This document shows, piece after piece, positions 41,341 through 51,252 of a stretch of 64,000 nucleotides of DNA (position 1 is the stretch's first letter; each line of letters opens with the position of its first letter). Below the pieces are notes generated by a model that was given only the letters and a program-made list of their open reading frames with translations, ran no database searches and was not told the DNA's origin. Source of the DNA: CALXOJ01 sp034120015 (GTDB lineage: Bacteria; Spirochaetota; Spirochaetia; JAFGXN01). The DNA is taken from positions 62,001 to 126,000 of the forward strand of contig JAXEIF010000025.1 of NCBI GenBank assembly GCA_034120015.1. The letters are read 5' to 3'. Made by a program: the position numbers and the translations under genes.

Positions 41341-43549
41341 TTGTTTTTCCTCTTCCGGCATCTGCCCTGTCCGGATACTCGGGACGTGTATGCAGATTAC
41401 TGCACACCATCCGCAAAATAACCGATTTAATGGTATTGACGTCACTGAAAGTCAGCCGGGATTCGGCAAACTGGTCATTGGCAATTTTGTCGGAAATAAT
41501 TTTATCGATAAATTTTTCTACCTGAACGACGGATACGGGGGACGGCAGCGACCGGGTCGCCGCTTCCACAACGTCGGCAATCATGACGATTCCGGCTTCT
41601 TTGCTTTGCGGTAAAGGTGTCTTATACGAATAATCTTCTTCCGTCGGTACCGATTTTCCCTGCTTCAAAGCCTGCACATAAAAATAGTTGATGACGGAGT
41701 TACCGTGATGCTGCTCAATAATATCAATCACTTCTTCCGGCAAACGCAACGCCTTTGCTTTATTGACACCGTTTACGACATGTGATTTGATAACCACAAT
41801 CGACAGATTGGGCTGTATGTCGTCATGCTTATTGATACCGGTCTGGTTCTCGGCAAAAAACTCCGCCTGATCGATTTTTCCGATATCGTGGTAGCAGGCT
41901 CCGCACCGCGCAAGAAGAGCGTTGGCACCGATCTCGCGGGCAGCCGCTTCCGCGTAATTGGCAACAGCCATCGAATGGGCATACGTACCGGGCGCCAATG
42001 CGTCCATTTTCTTGAAAATCGGCAGATTCTTATCCGAAAGCTCCGCTAACCGAAACGGAGTCGCAAAGTTTAATCCGATTTCCAAAATCGGCAAAATTCC
42101 CAAAGCCAGAACGGCTGACAGGAAAGCATTCAGGGCCGAAATGATCAGATAAAAAATCATCACCGGAAACGAAAAATCATACAAAAAAGAGACCGAAAGC
42201 CCGGCAACAGCCTGAATCCCGGACAGTTTTGCCCCTGCTTTCAGAATATCCTCCCGACGTTCGACTTTTTTCAACGAAATGCCGGCTCCGACTCCCGAAA
42301 AAACCGTCAGAATAACGGTTCCCGGATCGGCGTGAAAAAACAGCATCAGCCCCGCACTGCAAATTAAAGTCAGATAAACGGCGGCTGCCGGTGAAGAAAG
42401 CACACCCGCAAGAAAAGCGGTCAACCCCATCGGAAGAAATAATCCCGGCAGACAGTTATCCGGTAACGAAACCAGTTCCTGCCAACAGATATAAAAGACA
42501 ACCAGAAACAGTGCCAGCACATAAAAAACAATCATCTGATTCAGCCGCAGGTTTTCTCCGAGAAACGGTTTATCCAGCAAAAATTTGGCAAGAATAAACA
42601 GCAGCAGCAGATAGACAAAAATACCCAACACATTTGACAGACTGATCCGGATTGACGCCCGGCGTAAATAGTCAAGTGCATTAATTTGGGCGGCCGTTAC
42701 GGGATACCCCTTTCTTAACAGATATTCGCCTTTATTAAATGAAAATTTGACCGGATCCGACTCGGATTCGGCTTTGGCTATTGCCTGAGCCGTCGCCCTC
42801 GGACTGTAGAAGATATTCTCCGTTATAAATTCTTTCAACAGACCGGCCACCAAATCGGCAGACGCTGCGTTTAAATTACGGTTTTTGAGTTCGTTGGCAA
42901 CCAGGTTTTCGCAATTTTTCAGCGTCAGCAGCGATGATGCGGGCACTTCTTCACGCAAAAGGGCATTTCGCTTGTCCCGCTTCAGAATGACAACGACACG
43001 ATCCGCATCGCTTTCATTAATCTTAACAATACCGAGAACGTATAAATATCCCAAAACGCGTTCCGATGTCTCCAGCAGCCCGAGACTGTTCGGATGGGCA
43101 TACAGACGACGCAAAAGTTCCGTGTCGAGATAAAAATTTTCGGATTCGGCAACGGCACCGAACTCTTCGAACGGGCGATGTTTTTCCACCGACTCCCTGA
43201 AAATTTCGGCAAACCGGGAAAAATTCTTTTCGGCTTCCTGTGTCCGTACGGAATCCATCAGATAATAAGAAGGAACCCCCGACTTCAGTTCTCTGAGACG
43301 GGCTTCGGTTGCTTCCCGATCCACAAAAGTCATATCCTCTTTCAGAATGATATCGAAATCGGCAATCATCCCTTCCTGAATATCCGCATAACGCAATTTC
43401 AGATAAGGAAAATCAAAAAGATAAGAGCAGAAAACAGCCGAAAAAATCAGAATAAAGAAAACCGCTCCGACCGCTGCTTTTTTCTTCTTTGAAAGAGGAA
43501 TTTCTTTAAGATACCGAACAAAACGTTTGACAAATTCAGGTTCTTTCAT
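41333..43549 (-). CDS. 7TM-HD domain protein (PgpH-like cyclic-di-AMP phosphodiesterase)
   Basis: A 738-residue membrane phosphodiesterase. It has one N-terminal membrane segment (about residues 27-45), an extracytoplasmic 7TMR-HDED domain to about 310, and seven membrane segments in residues 320-515. The HD domain contains HSMAVANYAEAAAREIG, CYHDIGKI (the HD pair) and IEQHHGNSVINYFY. Homologues (PgpH) hydrolyse cyclic-di-AMP. The start (MKEPEFVKRF) overlaps phoH by 14 bases, and the end overlaps ybeY by 8 bases. The phoH-7TM/HD-ybeY order is the widespread arrangement, which supports the assignment. Confidence 0.92.
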   Translation of the reverse strand: MKEPEFVKRFVRYLKEIPLSKKKKAAVGAVFFILIFSAVFCSYLFDFPYLKLRYADIQEGMIADFDIILKEDMTFVDREATEARLRELKSGVPSYYLMDSVRTQEAEKNFSRFAEIFRESVEKHRPFEEFGAVAESENFYLDTELLRRLYAHPNSLGLLETSERVLGYLYVLGIVKINESDADRVVVILKRDKRNALLREEVPASSLLTLKNCENLVANELKNRNLNAASADLVAGLLKEFITENIFYSPRATAQAIAKAESESDPVKFSFNKGEYLLRKGYPVTAAQINALDYLRRASIRISLSNVLGIFVYLLLLFILAKFLLDKPFLGENLRLNQMIVFYVLALFLVVFYICWQELVSLPDNCLPGLFLPMGLTAFLAGVLSSPAAAVYLTLICSAGLMLFFHADPGTVILTVFSGVGAGISLKKVERREDILKAGAKLSGIQAVAGLSVSFLYDFSFPVMIFYLIISALNAFLSAVLALGILPILEIGLNFATPFRLAELSDKNLPIFKKMDALAPGTYAHSMAVANYAEAAAREIGANALLARCGACYHDIGKIDQAEFFAENQTGINKHDDIQPNLSIVVIKSHVVNGVNKAKALRLPEEVIDIIEQHHGNSVINYFYVQALKQGKSVPTEEDYSYKTPLPQSKEAGIVMIADVVEAATRSLPSPVSVVQVEKFIDKIISDKIANDQFAESRLTFSDVNTIKSVILRMVCSNLHTRPEYPDRADAGRGKTNE

Positions 43550-44486
43550 AAGCATCAACAATTTTTCTGACCAACCGGTTGCGGATAACATCTTCCTTGT
43601 GAAACCGGATAAACGCAATCTCATCGATATCCGAAAGAACGGAACAGGCATGCAGCAATCCGGAATGCTGCCGCTTGGCCAAATCGATTTGCGTATCATC
43701 ACCCGTAATGACAATTTTTGAATTCTCGCCCATTCGTGTCAGAAACATTTTCATTTGTTCGACCGTTGTATTCTGAGCTTCATCCAAAATAATATAGGCA
43801 TTATCAAGACTCCGGCCACGCATATAGGCCAGAGGAATCACTTCAATCAGCTTCCGTTCCTCGTAAAGCTTAATGGTTTCCGCGGGCAAAAAGCGTTCCA
43901 GAACATCATAAATCGGTCTCAGATAGGGGTTTATTTTCTGCTGCAGATCCCCCGGTAAAAATCCGAGGTTTTCGCCGGCTTCGACGACGGGACGCGTTAA
44001 AACAATTTTCCGCATTTCCCTGTTTTCGAGGGACTGCATGGCATGAGTCACCGCGATGAAGGTTTTTCCCGTTCCGGCAGGGCCGATAGCAAGTGTAATA
44101 TCGTAATTTTCCAACGTGTGAATCAGCTCTGCCTGACGAACGGTACGCGGAGTCACAACGCTTTTGGGCGTCGGCACGATTTTTTCGGTTTGCAGCAGCT
44201 GTTTTGCAAACGTTTTACGGTCCCGTACCGCAAAAAAAAGACTTTCGATTTTTTCGGGAGACAAATCCCCTCCGGCGCCGGACAAGGCAAACATTTCTTC
44301 GATAACACTTTTAAACAGCAGCTGTTTCGGTTTCGATTCCTCTGCGTAAATGATTTCATTTCCGTACGAAAAAACTTTCCCGTCCAGCAAAGAGCCCAGT
44401 ATGGTCAGATTTTCGTCATTTATGCCGCAAACCAGCTGAAAGCGATTTTTATCATCTATTGAATAACTGATATGATCTTCACTCAT
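43536..44486 (-). CDS. phoH: PhoH-like ATPase
   Basis: A cytoplasmic P-loop protein, probably an RNA helicase or ribonuclease partner working with YbeY. The 316-residue protein contains the Walker A motif IGPAGTGKTFIAVTHAMQ near residue 140, PVVEAGENLGFLPGDLQQKINPYLRP, the Walker B AYIILDEAQNTT and the GDDTQIDLAKRQHSGL block. The start is uncertain: ATG 44486 (MSEDHIS), ATG 44501 or TTG 44519, none with a good ribosome site. A possible promoter TTTTCA-17-TAAAAT is just upstream. It is the first gene of the 7TM/HD-ybeY-tlyC cluster. Confidence 0.92.
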   Translation of the reverse strand: MSEDHISYSIDDKNRFQLVCGINDENLTILGSLLDGKVFSYGNEIIYAEESKPKQLLFKSVIEEMFALSGAGGDLSPEKIESLFFAVRDRKTFAKQLLQTEKIVPTPKSVVTPRTVRQAELIHTLENYDITLAIGPAGTGKTFIAVTHAMQSLENREMRKIVLTRPVVEAGENLGFLPGDLQQKINPYLRPIYDVLERFLPAETIKLYEERKLIEVIPLAYMRGRSLDNAYIILDEAQNTTVEQMKMFLTRMGENSKIVITGDDTQIDLAKRQHSGLLHACSVLSDIDEIAFIRFHKEDVIRNRLVRKIVDAYERT

Positions 44487-44548
44487 ATTCCGTAAGCCCA
44501 TTTTAACACATATCCGCAACTCTGAAAAGTGTTTTTTCGGATTCCGGA

Positions 44549-47500
44549 CTATTCCAAAACCAATTCATCCATTTCATTGACACGAATGTTGTTCTTGAAC
44601 ATACCGATCGAACGCCACTGAACGGAAATCGAAAATGTCCTTGCCCATTTCTCATACGGATCCGCTATACCGTTGGAATCTGTAAACTGTTTCGGATAAC
44701 CGTTATATTCGAATACCAAATCCCAATCCATCAGCGGAACCGTCACCTTCAAATCCAGCTTCTTCAGTTTGAAATACGCGGCTTTTCGATCTTCGTCATT
44801 AAAGAAATTAAACGACATGAGAATATCTTTAAACGGATTCCGGTACATATTCTCGAGACCGGCATTGGCCGCATTCTTTTTCGAATATAAAAAAGCAGTT
44901 GAGTTCAACGATGAGGAACCGAAACTGATTTCAAACAGATTAAAAAGTTTCATAGTAAACGATAAATCGAAAGAAAGCGTCGTATTGGTATACTGGATCA
45001 GATCCGCTTCATAGGCAAACGCCACATTAAAGCCCAATGTCAGACGGTTTTTGAAAAGCGGATCCGATTCGTAATTATAATTGAATTTCATATTAATGGT
45101 GCGGGGACGAAGCCGTTTTTCAAAATCGGTCTCATAATCCTCATGATCCGTTTCCGTAATATCGGACCATGTACCCGTATTTTTATCGATACGTTTCAGA
45201 TAACTGTTCGAACTGACAAAATCGAATGTAAAATACCAAAGTTTCAGGCCGAACGCGGCACGGGAAGGCACCGGCAGATTATTATCGAGCGCCACATCGA
45301 ATGTTTGGGAAAACGTCAAATTATTCTCAAACAGATTCATGGTGAATGCCGAAGAAGATGTCTTCAGATAATTATCCTGCATGTTATATTGCACCGACTG
45401 TGTCAGTGAAATTAAGTCTTCGTAGAGTTTAAACTTGGATGAAAAACTCAGGTCGCCGTATTCCCACTCTTTGCTCTTATCTTCCTGTGTGACCTCGTTA
45501 AACGGCAAAGTAACGGAAAAATCAAACATTTTAAAATCAAACGCGAACCGCGGCTGAAATTTCAGATTCAATGGCGGCAGATAAGCGGACAAAGAAATAT
45601 TCTGCGTCATATCCGAAACGGAACTGACAAAATTGAAATCGAGAGAATGCTGTTCAACCGTGTCCTGATTCCAGGACGGCAAAAAAAGATAATAATCGGC
45701 ATTTTTATCCAGTTTGACGACATCGGATGCCGACAAAATACCGTTATCGATATTGTCCTGAACACTGGAATCATAGGCAACCTCAACCAGTTTGGTTGTG
45801 AGATTGTACGCCAGATTGGTTCCGGTCAGTCCCGGTACTGTCTTCAGAGGATTGACTCTCAAACTGAGTTTGTTTCGCAAAGTAAAAGAACGGTCTTTCA
45901 AATCATCCAACGCATAATACTCTCCGCGTGTTTGAATACCGTTGCTGCCGGACGAACCGGAAGACGAATACGGATCATCAGGGTCGGAAACATCGTAAGT
46001 CCAACGGTATTTGAAATCGGTCTCCAAAGTGTTATTCAGAACAACAGTCGAATTGTACAAATCCATATCGTATGTCAGTGATCCCGTCGTGGCAAAATAG
46101 AGGCGGTGAAAATCCATATCGGCCAAATCAATTTCGACAGGATATAGCCAGTCATTGTAACGCGTATCTCCGGTCAGTTTGAAATTGATATTGCTGATAT
46201 TGTATTTCAGAGAATGTTTGATAATGCTGTCCGTCACGGTATAATTCAGCGTATTGTCGGAAAGATATCCGTTTTGTTTGAATGTATCGGCCGGATTCGG
46301 TTTCGGGAGAGTCTGAAAATCAACGATACCGGATATTGTTTCCTCATCCGCTTTTTCTTCCGCGTTCCACGGCGAATGAAAACCTTCGATTTCGGTTGCC
46401 GCGGTTTGTGTTCCGGAAGCCGCTCCGGACGACACGGAATGATCGAAAAGGGTTCCGCTCAAAGTCAGCTTCAGGTCAGGCGCCGTGTACGATTTCGGAC
46501 GATAAAAATAACTGGTATAATTGGCTCTCGGGTCATTGGCATCAACATAATAGTCGTCAAGAGGCTTCGTTTTATCGTACTCGCCGGTTTCCGGATCTTT
46601 GGCGTACTGAAATCCCGTAAATGAGGCAACACCGTAGCTCAAACTGAAATTCAAAGCGGAAATATTCAGTTTAAAATATTTATCCATAAAACTTTTGACA
46701 TCCTGATTCTTCGGATTGATATTAAACGAACTGGTCAGGTCCCATTGAAATTCGGAGACTGTTTTTGTCGTTTCGGTTGTTTCGTCCGTTTCACTCAATC
46801 CGACAAGCCCCTTCCAGTCAAAAGTTTCTTTCCGCTTGGACAAATAATCGATTTCAAAATCTTTATCGGAATAATACGGAAGCTGAAGCCGGAAATTATA
46901 TGCCGAATCGGAAACGGTCATATCGAACTCCGACTTAAACCGAAACGGCAATGCCGTATTAAATAAATAAGACTGCTGATAAAACGGCTTATAGCGGTAA
47001 ATTTTCTCCGCCTCGTTTTCGACATCCGGTGTCGTATCTTTCAGATAGAAAAAATTATCGTTTGTCGCAATCGGACGCAATCCCAAAGCGAAAAAATAAT
47101 TAAGACTTTTCAGCTGCTTTATCTGTTTCAATTCACCGGTAATTCCGGCAAACAGACCGTATGTCGGATAAATGTCGAAATATATTTTGGAATAACTCTC
47201 TTTGGATTCCAATTCTTTACGAATCGCGTCGGCGCGACTCTCTTCTTTATCGGCATCCTTTTTCCGATTGACCAGAAACAGTCCGTCCAGTTTTTGCTCA
47301 TAATCACCGGAATCGCTGTTGTAATCCATAAAACTGAACGTATTGTCACCTTCGTCTTTTTTCTTCCCGAGAAGGTATGTTGTCGTCTGCATGAATGTTC
47401 CCTTTTCCGTATCGGTTCCGAAATTGGGATTAAAGAAAATATGATCGCCCCAATAAAGAAAATAAGGGAAATAAAGCAACGGCACATATCCGACTTTAAG

Positions 47501-48376
47501 AGTCATATTTTTGACGGCCCACTCTCCGGGACCGAGAATCCAGATTTTATCGGCCGTAACCGAAAAATAAGGATCTTCGAGATTGGACAAAGATGTAATC
47601 ACTCCGTTTTCCATCGTGATATTGTCGTCTTTGTTTTTGATAATCCGGTCGCCCGTATAATAAAAGGCAGAGGACTTTCCCTCTTCCACTTCCTGGTCTT
47701 TTTGGGTGACACCGCGGAAAATCACTCCTTCCCAATCTTCGATATTAAAAGTCAGGCTTTCGCCGCTGAAAACATCGGTTTTATCTCCCGAATTCCGTTC
47801 ATACCGGACATTGCCGATCGCCGTAATGTATTTCTGTTTCTGATTAAAAAGAATATTGTCGGCCTTAATTTTATGGGTCGAATTATTTTTCGTATCCTCC
47901 AGAAGAATCGCAACATTTCCGATCAGTCTGACATACGATTCATCCACTTTCTCGATTTTAAAATATTCGGTTGCTTCGGCATTATCGATAGTGATTTTTT
48001 GTCCGCTGCCGCCGCTCCCCGACAATCCGCTGCCGCCCGCTTTGTAGTATTCGGTCAGCCGCGAACGCAGCTCCGAAGCCGATCCGGTATCCGGTAAACG
48101 CAAACGCATGCACCAGTTCTGCAGCTCGTAATAGCCGGCCGACTCGATATCCTTTTTCAGCGTCTCGGAGAGCAGCGTTTCCTCTGCGGAAAAATCATCA
48201 CCGCCGTCGGCCGCTGCCGTTTGCGGTTTTTCGTCGGCCGGAACGGCCGCACTGCCGCCGTCAGCCGCCGTTGCGGAAGAGTCCGTTACCGCATTTCCGC
48301 CGCTTTCCTGCGCGAACAGAGACAAAGAGAAAAACAGAATCACAATCGAAAAAACGATGCGAAAACTAATTCTCAG
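44549..48376 (-). CDS. LptD-like outer-membrane assembly protein
   Basis: A large exported protein of about 1275 residues, against 784 for E. coli LptD. The signal segment (FRIVFSIVILFFSLSLFAQE) precedes a low-complexity Ala/Asp/Gly linker. An OstA/LptA-like domain (about residues 130-290) contains KADNILFNQKQKYITAIGNV and YIALKN-type strands. The LptD lead-in GYVPLLYFPYFLYWGDHIFFNPNFG is followed by a very long beta-rich C-terminus that fits a barrel. Whether lipopolysaccharide is the cargo is open, since some treponemes have none. The start codon is unclear. AAGGAG lies 7 bases before a CTG (48376) but the frame also reaches a TTG at 48394 without a ribosome site, and either would overlap the end of uvrA. 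Confidence 0.8.
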   Translation of the reverse strand: MRISFRIVFSIVILFFSLSLFAQESGGNAVTDSSATAADGGSAAVPADEKPQTAAADGGDDFSAEETLLSETLKKDIESAGYYELQNWCMRLRLPDTGSASELRSRLTEYYKAGGSGLSGSGGSGQKITIDNAEATEYFKIEKVDESYVRLIGNVAILLEDTKNNSTHKIKADNILFNQKQKYITAIGNVRYERNSGDKTDVFSGESLTFNIEDWEGVIFRGVTQKDQEVEEGKSSAFYYTGDRIIKNKDDNITMENGVITSLSNLEDPYFSVTADKIWILGPGEWAVKNMTLKVGYVPLLYFPYFLYWGDHIFFNPNFGTDTEKGTFMQTTTYLLGKKKDEGDNTFSFMDYNSDSGDYEQKLDGLFLVNRKKDADKEESRADAIRKELESKESYSKIYFDIYPTYGLFAGITGELKQIKQLKSLNYFFALGLRPIATNDNFFYLKDTTPDVENEAEKIYRYKPFYQQSYLFNTALPFRFKSEFDMTVSDSAYNFRLQLPYYSDKDFEIDYLSKRKETFDWKGLVGLSETDETTETTKTVSEFQWDLTSSFNINPKNQDVKSFMDKYFKLNISALNFSLSYGVASFTGFQYAKDPETGEYDKTKPLDDYYVDANDPRANYTSYFYRPKSYTAPDLKLTLSGTLFDHSVSSGAASGTQTAATEIEGFHSPWNAEEKADEETISGIVDFQTLPKPNPADTFKQNGYLSDNTLNYTVTDSIIKHSLKYNISNINFKLTGDTRYNDWLYPVEIDLADMDFHRLYFATTGSLTYDMDLYNSTVVLNNTLETDFKYRWTYDVSDPDDPYSSSGSSGSNGIQTRGEYYALDDLKDRSFTLRNKLSLRVNPLKTVPGLTGTNLAYNLTTKLVEVAYDSSVQDNIDNGILSASDVVKLDKNADYYLFLPSWNQDTVEQHSLDFNFVSSVSDMTQNISLSAYLPPLNLKFQPRFAFDFKMFDFSVTLPFNEVTQEDKSKEWEYGDLSFSSKFKLYEDLISLTQSVQYNMQDNYLKTSSSAFTMNLFENNLTFSQTFDVALDNNLPVPSRAAFGLKLWYFTFDFVSSNSYLKRIDKNTGTWSDITETDHEDYETDFEKRLRPRTINMKFNYNYESDPLFKNRLTLGFNVAFAYEADLIQYTNTTLSFDLSFTMKLFNLFEISFGSSSLNSTAFLYSKKNAANAGLENMYRNPFKDILMSFNFFNDEDRKAAYFKLKKLDLKVTVPLMDWDLVFEYNGYPKQFTDSNGIADPYEKWARTFSISVQWRSIGMFKNNIRVNEMDELVLE

Positions 48377-51197
48377 CGCCTTTCTCCTTATCAAAAATCT
48401 GCTTTAAATAATATCCCGTATACGATTCTTTGACTTCCGCCAATTCTTCCGGAGTTCCGCAGGCAACCAACCGCCCGCCGGCATCTCCCCCCTCGGGTCC
48501 CAAATCAATCAGATAATCGGCCTGTTTAATCACATCCAAATTATGTTCGATGAGAATCACGGTGTTACCCCGATCGGCAAGCAGCTGCAGAATTTCAAGC
48601 AGTCTGCACACATCGGCAAAATGAAGTCCCGTCGTCGGTTCATCGATAATGTATACCGTATTTCCCGTATTCTTTTTAATCAGCTCCGAAGCCAGTTTTA
48701 TCCGCTGTGCCTCGCCGCCCGAAAATGTCAGTGCCGATTGCCCAAGGCTGATATAATCCAGACCGACATCCGCAAGCGTTTTTATTTTGCGGTGCAACGC
48801 CGGGTGTTTTTCAAAAAAAACAAGCGCTTCGGCTACCGTCATTTCAAGAATATCGCTGATATTTTTCCCTTTATAGCGGATTTCGAGAGTTTCTCGATTA
48901 TAACGTTTTCCCTTACAGACATCACAGGTTATATGAACATCGGGAAGAAAGTGCATCTCGATTGTATTGACACCGTCTCCGTTACAGCTTTCGCAGCGAC
49001 CGCCGCTGACATTAAACGAAAAACGTCCGGGTTTATATCCGCGCGCTTTCGATTCCGGAAGAGAAGCAAAAAGATCGCGTATTTCCGCAAAAAACCCGAC
49101 ATAAGTGGCCGGATTCGAACGCGGAGTCCGTCCGATAGGACTTTGATCGATATTGATGATTTTGTCGGTGTACTCCATTCCTTCGATACGGGTAAAAGCG
49201 CCGGTTTTCAGCCGCGTCCCGTTTAAACGGTTACTGAGGGCCGGATACAGAATCGTTTCAAGCAGGCTCGATTTTCCGGAACCGGATACCCCGGTAATGA
49301 CCGTAAAGGCGCCCAACGGAATCGAAACATCAATTGATTTCAGATTATTTTCCGATGCACCGACGACCGTCAGAAAATGTCCGTTACCGGACCGCCGCTG
49401 ACGGTGCGACTCGACTTTAAGCAGACCGCTTAAATAACGGCCTGTCAGACTTTCGGGAATTTTCATAACCTCTTCGGGAGTCCCTCTGGCAACAATCCGT
49501 CCGCCGTGAACACCGGCACCCGGCCCCAAATCAACAAGATAATCGGCTTCACGAAGAGTCTGTTCGTCATGTTCGACGACAATCAGAGTATTCCCGAGAT
49601 CACGCAGCGATTTCAAAGAATCAATCAGTCTCTGATTATCCCTCTGATGCAATCCGATCGACGGCTCATCCAAAATATATAACACACCGGTCAGATGGGA
49701 GCCGATTTGCGTTGCCAGACGAATGCGCTGAGCTTCCCCGCCGGACAACGTTCCGGCACTCCGCTCAAGCGTCAGATATCCGAGCCCGACATTATTTAAA
49801 AAAAGAAGCCGTTCGCGAATCTCTTTTAGAATCTGCATGCTGATTTTTTCTTCGGTTTGGCTCAGTTTCAGTTCTTCGAAAAAAAGTTTCGATTTTTCGA
49901 CGGAAAGACGGCACAACTCGTGAATATTCAGTCCGCCGACAGTTACCGCCAACGCTTCCGGTCTTAATCGTCGACCGCCGCAACTGCCGCAAACCTCGCT
50001 GCGCATAAACTGTTCATACCACGATTTGACGTTGGCATACTGTCCCGGCTCGTAATACCGGCGCCTCAAATCGGTAATAATTCCCGGAAACGGCTCGTTA
50101 TATTCCACCCGCGAATGCCGGTGCCGGGAAACAAAAGAAACCTTTAACGGCTTACTGTCGCCGTAAAGCAGCATCTGCCGAATCTCAGGCGCAAGTTCGC
50201 CGAAAGGAGTATCCGTCGAAAAACCGTATTCCGCCGACAATACCTCCAGCCATGCCTTCAGCCACTGCGAATCCTTTCCCGGAATCACGGCTCCGTTGTT
50301 CAGAGACAGCGATTCGTCGGGAATCACCAGTTCCGGTGCAAAATCCATTGTCATACCGATTCCGGCACAATCGGGACATGCCCCGTACGGATTATTAAAC
50401 GAAAAAAGGCGCGGCTGCAATTCCGGGATTCCGATACCGCAATGGACACATCCGGCTTTCTGCGAGAAGAAACGGCTGTCGTCATGACCGCAGTCGATTT
50501 TCACCACACCGTCGGCCAGGGACAGTGCCGTTTCGATCGCCTCCGCAATACGGTGACGGCTATCGGAAGACAACAGAATCCGGTCAACGATAATATCGAT
50601 ATCATGCTTGAATTTTTTATCCAGTTCGATTTCTTCATCCAGCAGACGAATTTCGCCGTCCACACGGGCACGCACAAATCCCGATGCTGCGGCGTCCGAA
50701 AAAATTTTCTTAAATTCTCCTTTCCGCCCCATGACAACCGGAGCCGAAACAACAATCCGGCTGCCTTCAGGATAAGAAAGAACCGCATCCGCGATTTGAT
50801 CGACCGACTGTTCCCGAATCTCCCGACCGCAACGCGGACAATGGGGAATCCCTATACGGGCAAACAGCAGCCTGTAATAATCGTAGATCTCGGTAACCGT
50901 ACCGACTGTTGAGCGGGGATTTTTATGAGTCGTTTTCTGTTCTATACTGATGGCGGGAGAAAGCCCCTCTATATATTCGACATCCGGCTTGTCCAGACGT
51001 CCCAAAAACTGTCTGGCATACGCCGACAAAGACTCGACATAACGGCGTTGCCCTTCGGCAAAAATCGTATCGAATGCCAACGATGATTTTCCGCTTCCGC
51101 TGACACCGGAAACAACAATCATTTTGTCACGGGGCAATTCCAGATCAATATGCTTTAAATTATGCTGAGAAGCACCTTTTATTACAATTTTATCCAT
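48366..51197 (-). CDS. uvrA: Excinuclease ABC subunit A
   Basis: A DNA-damage sensor of nucleotide excision repair, loading UvrB. The 943-residue protein has both ATPase halves. Walker A motifs are SGVSGSGKSSL near residue 31 and again near residue 640. Signature and Walker B blocks are DEPSIGLHQRDN and DEPTTGLHFADV. Zinc-binding Cys clusters appear at CPRCGREI and CDVCKGKRYN. The length is standard. The ATG has GGGAG upstream and a TATAAT box 9 bases before it with a weak -35 (TAGAAA, 17-base spacer), so the leader would be very short. The end overlaps the LptD-like gene; the order uvrA-lptD matches my recollection of Treponema pallidum. Confidence 0.97.
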   Translation of the reverse strand: MDKIVIKGASQHNLKHIDLELPRDKMIVVSGVSGSGKSSLAFDTIFAEGQRRYVESLSAYARQFLGRLDKPDVEYIEGLSPAISIEQKTTHKNPRSTVGTVTEIYDYYRLLFARIGIPHCPRCGREIREQSVDQIADAVLSYPEGSRIVVSAPVVMGRKGEFKKIFSDAAASGFVRARVDGEIRLLDEEIELDKKFKHDIDIIVDRILLSSDSRHRIAEAIETALSLADGVVKIDCGHDDSRFFSQKAGCVHCGIGIPELQPRLFSFNNPYGACPDCAGIGMTMDFAPELVIPDESLSLNNGAVIPGKDSQWLKAWLEVLSAEYGFSTDTPFGELAPEIRQMLLYGDSKPLKVSFVSRHRHSRVEYNEPFPGIITDLRRRYYEPGQYANVKSWYEQFMRSEVCGSCGGRRLRPEALAVTVGGLNIHELCRLSVEKSKLFFEELKLSQTEEKISMQILKEIRERLLFLNNVGLGYLTLERSAGTLSGGEAQRIRLATQIGSHLTGVLYILDEPSIGLHQRDNQRLIDSLKSLRDLGNTLIVVEHDEQTLREADYLVDLGPGAGVHGGRIVARGTPEEVMKIPESLTGRYLSGLLKVESHRQRRSGNGHFLTVVGASENNLKSIDVSIPLGAFTVITGVSGSGKSSLLETILYPALSNRLNGTRLKTGAFTRIEGMEYTDKIINIDQSPIGRTPRSNPATYVGFFAEIRDLFASLPESKARGYKPGRFSFNVSGGRCESCNGDGVNTIEMHFLPDVHITCDVCKGKRYNRETLEIRYKGKNISDILEMTVAEALVFFEKHPALHRKIKTLADVGLDYISLGQSALTFSGGEAQRIKLASELIKKNTGNTVYIIDEPTTGLHFADVCRLLEILQLLADRGNTVILIEHNLDVIKQADYLIDLGPEGGDAGGRLVACGTPEELAEVKESYTGYYLKQIFDKEKGAEN

Positions 51198-51252
51198 TTT
51201 ACTCCCATTATACAGATATCAAAAAGATATTTCTATATAATGATGAGAAAAA

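Noticed and set aside
51205..51235. Repeated GATAT(C) motifs around the uvrA -10 box as a LexA-type SOS operator
   Set aside because: The repeats are short and AT-rich, do not match a LexA box I know, and may be chance.
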